A stretch of 64,000 nt of DNA from Endocalyx cinctus (GCA_001600455.1 BCKC01000004.1:1550001-1614000); one strand, 5' to 3'; positions 23,078-34,950 are shown, numbered from the stretch's first letter. Made by a program: numbers and translations. Notes: a model not told the origin generated them from the letters alone.

Positions 23078-24919
23078 ATGGTCGTCCTCACCATGATGTA
23101 CCTATACGCCGCCCGAAATTTCAGCACCTTGGTCGGCTTAGCGAGCCCGGAGCCGATGGCGAACATGTACGACGCCGCCTACTTCCGAGCCACCTGGCTC
23201 CTGACCGCTCTCGACGCCGGGTTTTGGACCGCCATGCGGATCCGGAGGAAGTGGCTGCGAGACATCGCCAGCATGGTCTTTTCCGTCTTCTACATGGTAG
23301 CCGCCGAGCAGGCCGACGAGAAGGTCCGCAAGGTCAGGGGCGCCTTGACCGTCGAGCACGTCAGGGTCAGCTGGAACAAGGGCAGGACCCCGTACCTCCT
23401 CGCCTTCCAGAACTTGCTTCGACCCCGCCTGACTCGATGGCCGCCGAGGGCGATCCGTATCCCGAGGCCGAGCACGAGCGATTACAAAGAGCCGGTGACG
23501 GCTTGGCTATACTACGACGGTCCCGTTTCGGATCTGGAACATATAAACAAGATGATTTTAGACGTACCCGGTGGCGGGTTTGTCTGCATGGACCCGAGGT
23601 GCCACGACGATAAACTACTCTCTTGGGCGGGTAAGGCCGGTCTTCCCGTCCTAAGCTTGGATTACAAGAAAGCCCCCGAATTTCCTTACCCGTACGCTCT
23701 TAACGAGTGCTTCGACGTCTACACCACCCTCGTCAAGAGCAAAGGCCGATGCATAGGTATGTCCGGCCGAGAAGTACCGAAAATCGTAGTCACGGGCGAC
23801 AGCGCGGGAGGTAACCTCGCGACGGCTATGACCCTGATGATCATCGAGAGCGCCACCACCAACAGACGTCCGTCCCTAGTTCGGGCCGAATTACCCGTCC
23901 CGGACGGTCTCGTATTGATGTATCCCGTGCTCGACATGAACATCGGAAACTGGATGTCGGACGAGCAGATGTCCCTCATCAAGGACCGGAGAACGCGGGT
24001 CACGAACAAGAGCTACCTCCGGCGGAAGAGCATGCAGTACAACGACCTCGTCGGGACGCCGCACCAATCGGACGAGGAGGACGAGTACCCGACCCTGCAA
24101 GCGGCGGCGGCGAAGTCGAAAGAGGCCGAGGAGGGCGGCGTCGCGGGGCCCGCGAAGGACGACGGGTCGGCCCGCGGCCCGCAGCCGGAGTTCTCGCACG
24201 CGCACCCGCAGACGTGGGCTCGGAGCGAGCCTTCGTCGCCGATCGCGACGCGGGGCCCGAGGTCGTCGTCGTCGTCGCTCTCGCACCGGCCCCAGCCGAT
24301 GCGGACGCGGCTCGCGATGGCGTCGATGATCTCGTACTTCAACGACCGGATCCTCACGCCCGAGATGATGCGCGCCCTGATCATCCTCTACATCGGCCCG
24401 CACAACCGTCCGGACTTCTCCCAGGATTACATGCTCTCGCCCATCCTCGCGCCCGATATCCTGCTGCGCCGTTTTCCCAAGACGTACATCCTGACCGGCG
24501 AGAGGGACCCGCTCGTGGACGATACGGTGATCTTCGCCGGACGGTTGCGCAGGATCAAGCACGCGTATCACTCGCAGCGGAAGAACGGGAACGGGAACGA
24601 CAACGACGAAGATTCTTCCCAGCAGAAGCCGCTGCATATACCGGGCCTCGAAAGCGAGGCGGTGAGCGATTTCGACGACAAGAACGTCGTGGACGTGGTC
24701 CTCATACCGGGTATCAGCCACGGGTTCATGCAGTTTCCGACGGCGTACCCGCCCGCTTGGAAGCTGATCGACCGGTGCGCTAGGTGGGCGGTCGACCTCC
24801 TGAACGCGGCCGAGGATAGGGAGAACAACCGGAAGCAGAAGCGCGAGAAGGAACGGGTTAAGCAGCAGGAACGTCAGAATCAGCAACAATTGCAACAACT
24901 ACAATTACAACAACAACAA

Positions 24920-24957
<38 letters not shown>

Positions 24958-25369
24958 GCAGCAGTACAGAAATCATTCCCGGACCGAGTCTAGCGGCGAC
25001 GAGGATAAGCCCTTGGAGATCAGCATGACGAGGATGAGAGGCCGAACCGTAAGCGATATTCACGGCGCGAACCAGAAAGCCGCTGGTGTCGCAAAGCAGG
25101 GGACTCGAGGTTCAAGGGAAGAAGAAGAACGAGGAGAGGAAGAAGGAGACAACGAGATCGCGACGAACGGGACGTCGACGGAAAAGAAGATGATTATTAC
25201 TAACGCTAGTAATAATACGCAAAGGGGCAAGAAAGCGAACGGAGGAGGTAGGACGAGATTCGGGCAGAAGTCGAAAAGTCTCGTTAAGCTCGATAGCTCG
25301 GATGATCTGCTGGGGAGGAGGATGCAGGGTCTTGCTGGGCCGTTGACGGGGGCTCACGATGAAGATTGA
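23078..25369 (+). CDS. Alpha/beta-hydrolase (HSL/arylacetamide-deacetylase-like) with polyQ tail
   Basis: This is one long frame of 763 residues. The N-terminal ~100 residues (NFSTLVGLASPEPMANMYDAAYFRATWLLTALDAGFWTAM) match the leading region of a conserved fungal lipase/esterase family. The hydrolase core has LDVPGGGFVCMDP (oxyanion-hole region, with Pro where HGGG enzymes have His), VTGDSAGGNLA with nucleophile Ser at about residue 242, an aspartate in TGERDPLVDD near residue 480, and the catalytic histidine in PGISHGFMQ near residue 548. About 100 residues of Ser/Arg/acid-rich sequence (about 310-410) are inserted before SYFNDRILTPEMMRALI, where the family has a short loop. After the core comes a KREKERVKQQ segment, a polyglutamine run (about residues 605-631) and a charged disordered tail. 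The substrate is unknown, probably an ester. The start is uncertain: the frame stays open for more than 80 nt upstream (PLARFLSKLYTKRLTAWQ precedes the Met), so a 5' exon may be missing. Confidence 0.87.
24889..24966 (+). repeat. CAA/CAG repeat coding for polyglutamine
   Basis: A mixed CAA/CAG tract inside the hydrolase gene codes for a long Gln run. Interruptions by CAA make it less prone to slippage than pure CAG, but length variation between strains is likely. Confidence 0.9.
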
Positions 25370-27039
25370 CGTGATGTGATGAGAGTGAAATGTCATGATG
25401 TTAGTAGTATGAATGTCGTGGTATATAGTATATATGAAATATGAAATATGAAATATGAAAACTTTGTTAAGCTATTTAGATATATATATATACATGCATG
25501 TATGTACATTTACTACCTAAGTATTAAGCCAAAGATATTTAAATGGTCACGAAGGTGTGATTTAATACATGTTTTATTTCGGAAGATGGTTTCTCTAAAA
25601 ATTGTATAGATCATGTTTTAAAGTATGTCATCGACGTGATATACGACGTGTCGAAATGTATATATTCATATCTACGTGAATCTTGATCGATAAGTCGTTA
25701 TTTCCCCGCGTCTAGCGTCTGCCGGTGAGAGACAACTTGTGTACGCAAAAGTAAGCCAAAGAGACCGCGTCCCGTACCGATATATTACCTAGGTACATAT
25801 ACGTGTTGATAGATACTTTGAATGAAACTCCTTGATCGACTTTCCCGGAAACGTCGGATGCTCTCACTCATTTAGGTACTTTGCAATACTCTACCCAGTA
25901 GATGTCTATGTATGTATGTATGTGTGCATCTATCTATTATCATCTACCGACAAAGGTAAAAGGACCGGTACGAATGAGAAGGGGGAAAAAGAGAGAATAA
26001 TAAAGATAAACGTCATGAAAAAAACCTGACCTGCTTTCTCTACTCCAAATGAGCGTCTACGTACTTTGTAAGTAGGATATGTATGGCTAGAATATGTATG
26101 GCGCTGACGTGGGATGTGGCAAGTCAAGTTGGATAGAAAAGACACTCCATCAAGATTTCCTTGTGTAACTTTACATCTTTCCTCCCTCTCTCTCTTCTTT
26201 TTTTATGTACCACAGGAAAAGAAGAAGGTTTAATTGATTGATTGATTCATAGAAAAAAGGGGGGAGATATGCCGCGGAATACGGGATACGTGATTACGTT
26301 TTGGAGGAGATGCATGATTGAAACGTGGACACCATTTAACTACAAGTGGTTTAAAACAGGAACCATAATCGAGTTAGGTTTCTGTTCTGGTAATTCGGTA
26401 GGGAAGAGGGAGGGAGAAGAAAAAAAAAAGGGAAAAGGGTCGATTCGATCGGGTTATGTTGACTGAACAAGTAAAAAAAGGTGACGATATGCGTGTTGTT
26501 GACTCGCATAAGTATTGGGTCATTAGATGAGTCGGGTGGATGTTGTTTTAGCTGGCTACGCACTACGGAAGTACCTAATGCAGGATCCTTGCCGCTAATC
26601 TACCAGTTAGGTCGGTCTAATAAGATCAAGCTTTTCTTGACACTACCGTGTACCTGTCCTGCCTGTCTAGTTTCGTGTACATCGTGGGGTTTCTTTAATC
26701 AATCACTTTCTTTTTTTGTGTGTTTCCAATGATTATTACATACGTAAAGAAATAAAGATAAATAATAAATAAATAAATAAATCATAAGTACCTACGTATT
26801 AACGTATGTAGTGGTTATTCACTAAGTAAGTACGGTACAGTGTACTGCTCACTCGCCGAGGAACTTGGCCCATATGATATCATCTAATTCACCCCCTGTT
26901 CTCATGCCATCATGATTCGCTTTTTTCCTGTTCCTAGCATACCACTATCTCCAGACAGAAGGAGAAAAAGAAACGGTGAAGATTTAAATTAGAAACAGAG
27001 AAACAGAGAAACGGAGAGAAGAAGATGAAGTATTATTGC

Positions 27040-27066
27040 GATGATGATGATGATGATGATGATGAT
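27040..27066. repeat. (GAT)9 microsatellite
   Basis: Nine tandem GAT trinucleotides in the spacer upstream of the glutamate decarboxylase gene. Confidence 0.92.
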
Positions 27067-27539
27067 TATATTTATTACGAGGATAATAAGAAAACGGGTG
27101 ATTTTACAAAAAGCATACGTTTGATTTATTTCATTTTCAACTGTAATATCAAACAATACGAAAAGAAAGCGACAATTAACTCAACGGGGAAGAGTTATCC
27201 GGGCCGCCTTAACAACTAAGGGAAAAGGCCGTACATTACGCTACGTACTTCACTCACCGCCACACACACTAGATACGTAGCTGACCATTCACCTGTATTT
27301 CAGCTACGTCGGGGATCCTCAAAAAGCTACCCCGCCTACGTCTATTAGCTACATATGTACGATGTACGTATCTCCTTAGTATCAATCCCATTCCGCATGA
27401 GTTGCTACCACCGCATTGGACAGGATTCGGTAATTTTTGAAACACGAATGAATAAACCAAATAAATTACACCCTCTAGAGAAATAGGGATACGAGAAAAA
27501 GAGAGATATTCGAACGTATAAGAGAGCGAGTGTAAGCCT

Positions 27540-27720
27540 CTCTGTTATATCTCTTCTCTCTCTCCCTCCCCCTCTCTCTCTCTCTCTCTCTTTTTTCTGA
27601 AAACCTCTTCCCATCTAACCCCCTTTTCACTTTCTATTTGTTCCAGTCGTAGAAAGTCAACCAATTTCTTTCTCTTCTCTTCTCTTCCCATTTCCCTCAT
27701 CATCTTTTATCCCCCCCTAT
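27540..27720 (+). promoter_or_regulatory. CT-rich promoter / leader block of glutamate decarboxylase
   Basis: Long pyrimidine tracts (CTCTCT runs and T-rich segments) end about 120 bases before the start codon. Such CT boxes commonly precede transcription start sites of strongly expressed filamentous-fungal genes. The A-rich leader just before the ATG fits the fungal start context. No specific factor site was identified. Confidence 0.5.
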
Positions 27721-27840
27721 TCTCTTGTATAACAGTAACAATAACAACAACCCAAAGAATCTGTTAGAGGATTCTTTTTTATACTTTACTACTTTAAACT
27801 AAAACCTGCCTCTTATCAAAAGATAAACAAATACATCAAA

Positions 27841-30035
27841 ATGGTTCACCTATCTCAGATCCCCAACAACGAGCAGATCGCTCAGTTACCGCAGGCCGTC
27901 AAGAAGCTCAACCTGCAGCTCAGCCGCGACGAGGATGACTTCACCACCAGCGTTTACGGCTCCCGGTTCGCCTCGGAAGATCTGCCCAAGCACGAGATCC
28001 CCGACGGCGAGATGCCCAAGGAGGTGGCTTACCGCATGATCAAGGACGAGCTCAGCTTAGACGGCAACCCTATGCTTAAGTACGTAAATGTGAAAATAAA
28101 CTAAAGCTTCGGGCTTGAGTGAGAGTCGTTCGATTTTAAATCCAAAAAAAAAAACACATTCTCTCACTCATGCTCAAGTTCATCCCGTATAGAAATCATA
28201 TATATACATATATATATATATACAAAACTAACATTAGAAAATAATAGCTTAGCATCGTTCGTCACTACATATATGGTAAGAACCCTCACAACTCCCTGCG
28301 TATAATGCAGAGTTTTCGGGCAGCGATAGAGAGAAAGCTCTAACGGAGAACTCTGAAAAGGAAGAAGAAGCCGAGAAGCTCATGACGGAGGCCTTCTCCA
28401 AGAACTTCATCGACTACGAGGAGTACCCGCAATCGGCCGAGATCCAGAACCGGTGCGTATCCATGATCGCCCGGCTCTTCCACGCTCCCCTGGGAGAAGG
28501 CGAGCACGACGGTTCTGTGGGAACCTCGTGCGTTGGCAGCTCCGAGGCCATCATGCTCGCCGTCCTGGCCATGAAGAAGCGCTGGAAGAACCAGCGCAAG
28601 GCCGAGGGAAAGTCGACCGAGAACCCCAACATCATCATGAGCTCCGCCGTCCAGGTCTGCTGGGAAAAGGCGACCAGGTACTTCGAGGTCGAAGAGAAGC
28701 TCGTCTACTGCACCCCCGACAGATACGTCATCGACCCCGAGGAGACGGTTAAACTCGTGGATGAGAATACCATCGGTATTTGCGTCATCTTGGGAACGAC
28801 TTACACGGGAGAGGTAAGTTGTCTCGCTTTTTTTTTTCTTTCTTATATCCTTTTCCTATGGTTACATCGGTAATGGTATATGCTGCTACACTGGTGTACT
28901 GATGGACTACTCTCGATATATAACTTTTAATCTTTCCATCCTCGCGCTTCTAAACGAACAGCTATTAACTTTCTTGATTATTTATAGTATGAGGATGTCA
29001 AGGCCGTCAACGATTTATTAGTTGAGAAGAACCTAGATGTTCCCATTCACGTCGACGCGGCCAGCGGTGGCTTTGTCGCTCCTTTCGTCGTCCCAGATCT
29101 CGAATGGGACTTCCGGTGCGAAAAGGTCGTCTCTATCAACACATCTGGTCACAAGGTAAGAAGATAAAAAGGAAAACCAAAGAGACTCGTATCACTTTAC
29201 CTGTACTGACGCGCAAAATTAATCAATACAGTACGGTCTCGTATACCCCGGTGTCGGCTGGGTCGTTTGGCGATCAGCCGAGTACCTCCCTCAGGAGCTC
29301 GTCTTCAACATCAACTATCTCGGAGCGGACCAATCCTCCTTCACGCTAAATTTCTCCAAATCAGCGTCGCAGGTCATCGGACAGTACTACTCGCTGATCC
29401 GGCTCGGAAAGAAGGGATACCGATCCATCATGTCGAACCTGACGCGGACGGCCGATTATTTGTCGGAAGCGCTCGAGGCGCTCGGGTTCGTCATCATGAG
29501 CAAGAAGTCCGGCGAGGGTCTGCCTCTCGTCGCGTTCCGATTCCCGGACGAGAAGGAGAAGGGTGAGAGGCATTACGACGAGTTCGCGCTCGCGCACAAG
29601 CTCCGGGCCCGCGGATGGGTCGTCCCCGCTTACACGATGGCGCCCCACACCAACGACCTCAAAATGCTCCGCGTCGTCGTCCGGGTCGACTTTACCAAGA
29701 ACCGCTGCGACTCCCTCATCTGCGATATCAAGCTGTGCCAGGGCATGCTCGAGGAGATGGATCGCGAGTCTATCAAGAGGCAGGAGGAGTTCTTGCGCAC
29801 GCACGCCGTGCATAGCAGTCAGGCGAAACATAACCACCCGAAGTTTAGGGTAAGTTTTTATACATATTTTTCTTTCTTTTTTCCCCTTCCTTCCCCCCCC
29901 CTTATATAGGATCCGTCATCACGAAAATGAACATGAAAACAAAAAGATTACTAACTGGGAATTCTTTTTCCCGTTTTATAGAAAGAGAAACACTCCATCC
30001 AGGGTAAGCACGGAAAGACGCACGCTATCTGTTAG
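27841..30035 (+). CDS. GAD: Glutamate decarboxylase
   Basis: There are six exons: 27841-28079, 28248-28275, 28361-28813, 28988-29155, 29232-29849 and 29982-30035, giving 519 residues, normal for fungal GAD. The protein starts [12 protein letters not shown] and carries the GAD N-terminal [18 protein letters not shown]. The 28-nt exon 2 completes [10 protein letters not shown], and exon 3 continues EEEAEKLM and [19 protein letters not shown]. Exon 4 has [13 protein letters not shown] and ends in SGHK, the Schiff-base Lys at residue 296. Exon 5 opens with [14 protein letters not shown] and carries [26 protein letters not shown]. The C-terminus ends in GKTHAIC, usual for the family. The PLP enzyme converts glutamate to GABA and CO2, the first step of the GABA shunt, and supports acid and oxidative-stress tolerance in fungi. 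Introns have clear branch points (ACTAAC at 28,227; TACTAAC at 29,949). The gene converges with the RabGAP gene. Confidence 0.96.
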
Positions 30036-31605
30036 AAACTTCGAGGCTTTTGCGTTTTCCTCTTTTTTTATTTCTTGGTAGGCTGTGTTCCCTCTTCAAA
30101 AGGGGTTCAGGCGTAGATGGGGAAATTATGTAAAGAGAAACAAAAACGTCCAATGTACTTTTTTTTTCGGGTTCGATAAAGGATAGAAGAGGAGGAGGAG
30201 ATGGAGGGGGAAAAACAACAACAACAACAAAACGAAACAAAACAAAATCAACGAAGTGAAATGACTAGATTATTTAATGAGATCATGTCGAATTATAAGA
30301 TAGTAATAAATCTCATGTTACATCAAAAAAAGAGCGAACGAAAAAAAAAATGAAGAAGTTTGTTGATACAAATGGGTTACGCGAAACTAACTTGGCCTCT
30401 CTGTGTGGCTTGATATCTCCTACCTCCCTCTCCCCCTTTTTTTTTCCTTTGGCTGCCAAGTAAAACAGAACGAGTCAAAAGAAAAAAAAAAAAAAAAAAA
30501 CGAGGGAACCCCCCCTACACCACCGATGCTTGAAGATACCAGCCTTGCATTCTTTCGGTGTGTGTGTGTGCGATACCCGAAAGGAGAGACATAGATGAGA
30601 CACGCATACGGATACGGAAGAACGGAGTCGACGGACCCCTTTTTATTTCGACTTCCAACCTCCTAGCTTTCCCTTTTTTTTTTTTTTTTTTAGTTTTCTA
30701 CTCTTGATTCACTCCGTCGGCGCCGGCTTTTTCGGGGGTCCGGAAGGCGGAAGGGGGCCGAAAATATAGACCGGAAGGATTTTTTTTTCTCTCACGATTT
30801 TTTTTTTTTCTTTGTAATAACTGGGAAATAATATAGGAGAGAAAAGTTCATATTTTAGTTCGTAATTATTTTTTATTCTTCGTTTTATTCATTCTATCTA
30901 CTCTGCTCTCCCGGAGTTACCTGACGCACTCTTGTGCACTTACCTAAGTACCGAGTTTTCTACTATAAACTAATTACCTACATGGACAGGTTATGAAGAC
31001 AAAAACACCCACATAGCAAATTAAACAAAAGTAGAGATAGAATAAGTAATATCAATTGATAGTTCTATAAAAAAGAAAAAAGAATATATATCATAAATAA
31101 AGAAGGAAGGGGAGAAGAAGAAAAACCACAGTAATATAATTGTAATGTAATGTAATGCCCAGGGTATCATTTGGCCAAATTTTTACCTAATCCGGTAAAA
31201 ATAAATAAAAATAAACCACACCATTCTAGAGATATTTTATCTGTAAAAGACAGACGAGGTATATATTCTTCTTTTTTTCTTGGGAGAAAAAAAAAAGTAC
31301 GTGAAGGGAAAGGGATATTATATAAGAAAACCGAAAAAAAAAAAAAGGAGGATGGTAAAGACAGAAAAAAAGAAAAGGGTAAAGAGTCGTTCCCCATCCT
31401 AATAATTTTCTTCCCCCACCTTTCTTTATTTCCTTTCGTTAATAGATACGTTAAAACGGAAACATGAAAGGGCATAACGATGATAATAAAAAAACAGTAA
31501 CGTCAATCTCATAAACTACTACTTCCTCGTGCCATCTTCATCATCCTAGAGATGATCTTTCTTCCCATACATGACCAGGATCACGATCATGGCCGCGCTC
31601 TCTTT
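30036..31605. other. Convergent intergenic region
   Basis: The 3' regions of the GAD and TBC genes lie here, with many homopolymer A and T runs (about 30,481-30,500 A; 30,673-30,691 T) and no recognisable gene. Mirror-image frames at 31,167-31,475 on both strands are low-complexity artefacts. Confidence 0.6.
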
Positions 31606-34600
31606 CTATTCTTCTCCCTCGACGGGAACGGGCGTCATGCTCCTACTCTCGAGCCCCGCTTCCTTAGGATCCAAGGCGCTCAGGCTGGGCAGGGTTGCGC
31701 TCTCGCTTAGGTCGGCCGCTGCTGCCTTGGCGCTGGGGTTGGGGCTGGGCGGTATGATAGCTTCGGCGCTAGCTTGGGTGACGAGGGCCGGAGCTGACGT
31801 AGCTTTTGGCTGCTGCAGGGTGGCATTACTATTAGCGACATTACTATTTGCGACCGCCAGTCTCCTCTGGTTCGATTCCTCTTCTCTTTGCTTAACGAGT
31901 CTTTTCTCCGCTTCGATAGCCTTGGCGCGTCTGTCGTCGACATCCTCTCTTCTGACCACCCGGCGAAGACCTTCCGAAGCCTGGATGAGGCCGTCGATGC
32001 TGATGGCGTGGTTGGTCATCTGGTGGTTGATGTACGTGTACACGCTAGCGGGGGTATCGCATTGCAGAAGCTGTTGTTCGTTAAGCTTGAGAAGGGCGAG
32101 GGCGACCTGGAAAAGGAAGGTGCTGCCGTCGCTGATGCAGAGGACCACGTCCCATACCCGAAAGAGCGCCTCGGCCGATAGACAGTCGGTGAAGACGCTG
32201 AGGAACCACTGGAAAGTCAAGGCCTCGAGTTCGATGCACAAGTTATCGAGGTGCTGCGAGAGCCGCGGTAGAATATCGGTCACGTATTGTCGTAGCACTT
32301 GTTGGTCCGCTCGTGACGCCATCAGGCTGTGATCGTAGTAGCCCTCCGGGAGGATCTGCTCGATGATCGAGACCAATATCCAGAACGTTTCTTCGGTAGA
32401 CGGCATGATGAGCAGCAAGTTTGCCGTGATCAAATTCATGCCCTGGCAGTACCCGACTTTCGGGTTTCTCCTAGCGTACGCCCGCAAGACTTCATTGAGC
32501 TTCTCGACACCTGGTCCCCTCCGGAAGAAAATATTATCCGTAAGCGTACGGTTGATATCCATTTCGATTTGAGAGACCACGGCGGGATCATCATCTTCGC
32601 CAGATCGGGAGACGAGGTCTTCGTAGTAGCCCGGAATGCGCTTCGAGATGGCCCCGGAGCACTCGGCCCAGACCTTTGGGCGGTTCGCTACAGGAATACC
32701 CCCTAATACCAGGTTACGGAATTCGATCCATTTGGCTCGCCCCACCTTTCCTTTCACTCCGAGATCAGCGATTCCAATCATCTCGCCATCGGTCAGCTTC
32801 GCCTCGGGAATCATGACGGGCGCCTTTTGGAAGCGTGCTTCGGCCGCAGCCGCCGCCGCTGCCGCGGCGGCCTCGCCTTCGCGCCTACGCTCAGCTCTAA
32901 CCTTCCTCAGGAACTCGTTCCAGCGCACCGACTTCTCCCGCTGCAGCGCATCGTGGACATCGCTTAGCTGCTTGAGAAGCAGCCTTACCGGTTCCGCGTC
33001 TTCGTGAACTATGGTTCCGGCTGGCTCCGTTTCCGCGTCGGTCGTGGTTGGTTCGCTGTTCACGGCTGCGGTGGTGCTAGCCGAGGGGAGGAAGCCTCGG
33101 TTATCTGAAGTGATAATTCCTGGAGACTTAGTAGTATCGTTTCCCTCGAGCACCTCGAGAGTAGACGTTGTGATTAAGGGGGTATGCGATAACAGTTCGG
33201 TAGGGATAGTCGCGATTTTCAGATAATCCTGCCACCTCTTAGGCTTAGTCTGGTCGGCCTCGTCAACGGAAAACGGCGATTCAGGTCGGCTGTCGCTACC
33301 ATTCTCCCGAACGGAGCCTGAGCTATCATCTAGCAGGTTGGGAGAAATACCCGCTCTCGCACCCGAGAGCATCTCGGTTCGGGTACGACTTCCTCGTTTT
33401 ATTTTTAGAGCGATCTGGGAAGCCTCGCGCTGTCTCTTCTTCCGGCGCTGATCGTATATGAAGCCAAATCTATCGGTTAGATACTCGGATCCGTTGAAAT
33501 TGTTGTAGATGCGCGTAAGAGTAGGAGGTTGGCCTTCGGGAGAGAATATGGTGTCCATTTCCACGGGGCCGTAATTATCCGTCCTCGCGGCAGATGATTT
33601 GTCAGAATTCAGCTCTGTATTCTCCCATCTCTCGTGGGCCTGCGTGCGTTGAGAAAGGCCGCTGGGAGTTGGCGTTGCCCGGCGCATGGCCATCAAAGCC
33701 TTTGGACCAACCTGAGCCGACACAGCACGATTTGAGGCTCCGGTGTGAGTGCTAGTCACCGAGGACGTCCTCAATGATCCCGCCCGATCAATAGACGTCG
33801 ATCGTCCTCTAATGGAGTCGGAATCGCGAATAGAGGAGGCTTTCCCGGCCACAAGCTGCAAAGCCATACTGGCTAGCGACGCCGAAGGCTTCCTCGACGT
33901 AGTCGTGGTCCCGGAGTAGACGCTCGAAGCGCGACTAGAGCTTCGAATCGAGCTGTCATCCGGAGGTGTGAAAAGATCTTCTTGGAGGGTCGGTCGTCGG
34001 TCTTTTGCGGATGGCATGCGGACGGTTGTCTTGGTGCCGTTCCCGTTAATGCTATTTGCCCTGCTACTCTTTCTACTAGTGCCACCGCCCCAGAGGTAGT
34101 CTTTCCAAGCCCGCAGAGTTCCTTTGCCCTCGTTGGCATTTTCTTTTTGTTGAACGAAGGCACTAGCTCGAAGCGTGCCGTCGTCAATATCTGACAAGCC
34201 AAGACCGGAGTAGGACATGGAATCGCCCATGGCATCGGTCATCATGTCAGATAAACCACCATCCTTGGCGCGCTTTGCCTGATCTTGGGCCTTAAGGTCT
34301 TGCTCGACGCTCCGCAATTTAGTCTCAAGCTCCAGGTTCGACAGACCACATTCCAATATTATTTTTCTAAGGGCCCTCTCCCGTTCATCCGCCCTTCTTC
34401 TCATATTTGCTATCTGAACGTCGCGGTGTGCCAAATCCTCGGCAATCTGACGAACGAGTTTGGTGGATCCATGTTTAGCAACTAAGCGTTGAATGTGTTC
34501 GTCATTAGCGAGATGTAATGCGCCGGGGATTTTCTGGGAGGCGAGAGGGGTATCTTCGAATAATGCACTTCGAGCGGTTTTGAGCGGTGGCTCGGAATTA

Positions 34601-34950
34601 AGCAGACTATCAACCGTGCAAGTAGTGACGGTGGCTGTAGTGGGATTATTATCATTATTACTGTTGTGTTGTGGATTCGCCGACCTTATCCTGGCGGTAT
34701 TGACGGCATTCGCGTAGGTATCGAAAGGGGGGTGTTCATTTTGTGGTGATTCGGGTGAGAAGGAGGGGAAGGAGGTCAAAGATTTATCCGAGGCAGTAAT
34801 AGATGAGGCTGAACTGGATGGATACGATGGTAATTTCCGATTTCTCGATTTTGCGCGAACTGAGTGATTCCTAGAAGCGCTTCTGGTTGTCGAAGTCGAA
34901 GATAATTGCGAGGCGGTTCTTGACAGCGGCGCGTTCGATTCAGGCTCCAT
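31606..34950 (-). CDS. TBC-domain Rab GTPase-activating protein
   Basis: This is a single-exon frame of 1114 residues. The first ~690 residues are Ser/Thr/Arg-rich and probably disordered, with a short coiled-coil-like segment (HRDVQIANMRRRADERERALRKI and following, about residues 170-225). A run of ten or more Ala occurs near residue 697. The TBC domain spans about residues 735-980: FRNLVLGGIPVANRPKVWAECSG, the arginine-finger motif in IEMDINRT (R about 800), the glutamine-finger motif VGYCQGMNLI (about 835), then LTFQWFLSVFTDCLSAEALFRVWDVVLC. Both catalytic residues needed for dual-finger Rab GAP activity are present. The C-terminal ~100 residues are basic, then low-complexity. The Rab target cannot be read from sequence. 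The protein probably acts in vesicle traffic. It is transcribed divergently from the HET gene. Confidence 0.93.
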   Translation of the reverse strand: MEPESNAPLSRTASQLSSTSTTRSASRNHSVRAKSRNRKLPSYPSSSASSITASDKSLTSFPSFSPESPQNEHPPFDTYANAVNTARIRSANPQHNSNNDNNPTTATVTTCTVDSLLNSEPPLKTARSALFEDTPLASQKIPGALHLANDEHIQRLVAKHGSTKLVRQIAEDLAHRDVQIANMRRRADERERALRKIILECGLSNLELETKLRSVEQDLKAQDQAKRAKDGGLSDMMTDAMGDSMSYSGLGLSDIDDGTLRASAFVQQKENANEGKGTLRAWKDYLWGGGTSRKSSRANSINGNGTKTTVRMPSAKDRRPTLQEDLFTPPDDSSIRSSSRASSVYSGTTTTSRKPSASLASMALQLVAGKASSIRDSDSIRGRSTSIDRAGSLRTSSVTSTHTGASNRAVSAQVGPKALMAMRRATPTPSGLSQRTQAHERWENTELNSDKSSAARTDNYGPVEMDTIFSPEGQPPTLTRIYNNFNGSEYLTDRFGFIYDQRRKKRQREASQIALKIKRGSRTRTEMLSGARAGISPNLLDDSSGSVRENGSDSRPESPFSVDEADQTKPKRWQDYLKIATIPTELLSHTPLITTSTLEVLEGNDTTKSPGIITSDNRGFLPSASTTAAVNSEPTTTDAETEPAGTIVHEDAEPVRLLLKQLSDVHDALQREKSVRWNEFLRKVRAERRREGEAAAAAAAAAAEARFQKAPVMIPEAKLTDGEMIGIADLGVKGKVGRAKWIEFRNLVLGGIPVANRPKVWAECSGAISKRIPGYYEDLVSRSGEDDDPAVVSQIEMDINRTLTDNIFFRRGPGVEKLNEVLRAYARRNPKVGYCQGMNLITANLLLIMPSTEETFWILVSIIEQILPEGYYDHSLMASRADQQVLRQYVTDILPRLSQHLDNLCIELEALTFQWFLSVFTDCLSAEALFRVWDVVLCISDGSTFLFQVALALLKLNEQQLLQCDTPASVYTYINHQMTNHAISIDGLIQASEGLRRVVRREDVDDRRAKAIEAEKRLVKQREEESNQRRLAVANSNVANSNATLQQPKATSAPALVTQASAEAIIPPSPNPSAKAAAADLSESATLPSLSALDPKEAGLESRSMTPVPVEGEE

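Larger units (their letters stand above)
25370..27840. other. Intergenic region upstream of glutamate decarboxylase
   Basis: There is no recognisable gene. It contains an ATGAAAT repeat at about 25,433-25,459, AAATA repeats near 26,760-26,780, a (GAT)9 tract at 27,040-27,066 and a CT-rich block at 27,540-27,720. A 64-codon frame at 27,025 owes its poly-Asp to the GAT tract and is not considered a gene. Confidence 0.6.

Noticed and set aside
23891..24898. 335-codon minus-strand frame
   Set aside because: It lies entirely opposite the hydrolase gene, which has clear family motifs. The frame is a by-product of GC-rich codon third positions (Arg/Val/Leu/His-rich translation).
27025..27219. 64-codon frame starting MKYYC followed by poly-Asp
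   Set aside because: The Asp run is the translation of a (GAT)9 microsatellite and the rest has no features. It lies in the GAD upstream region.
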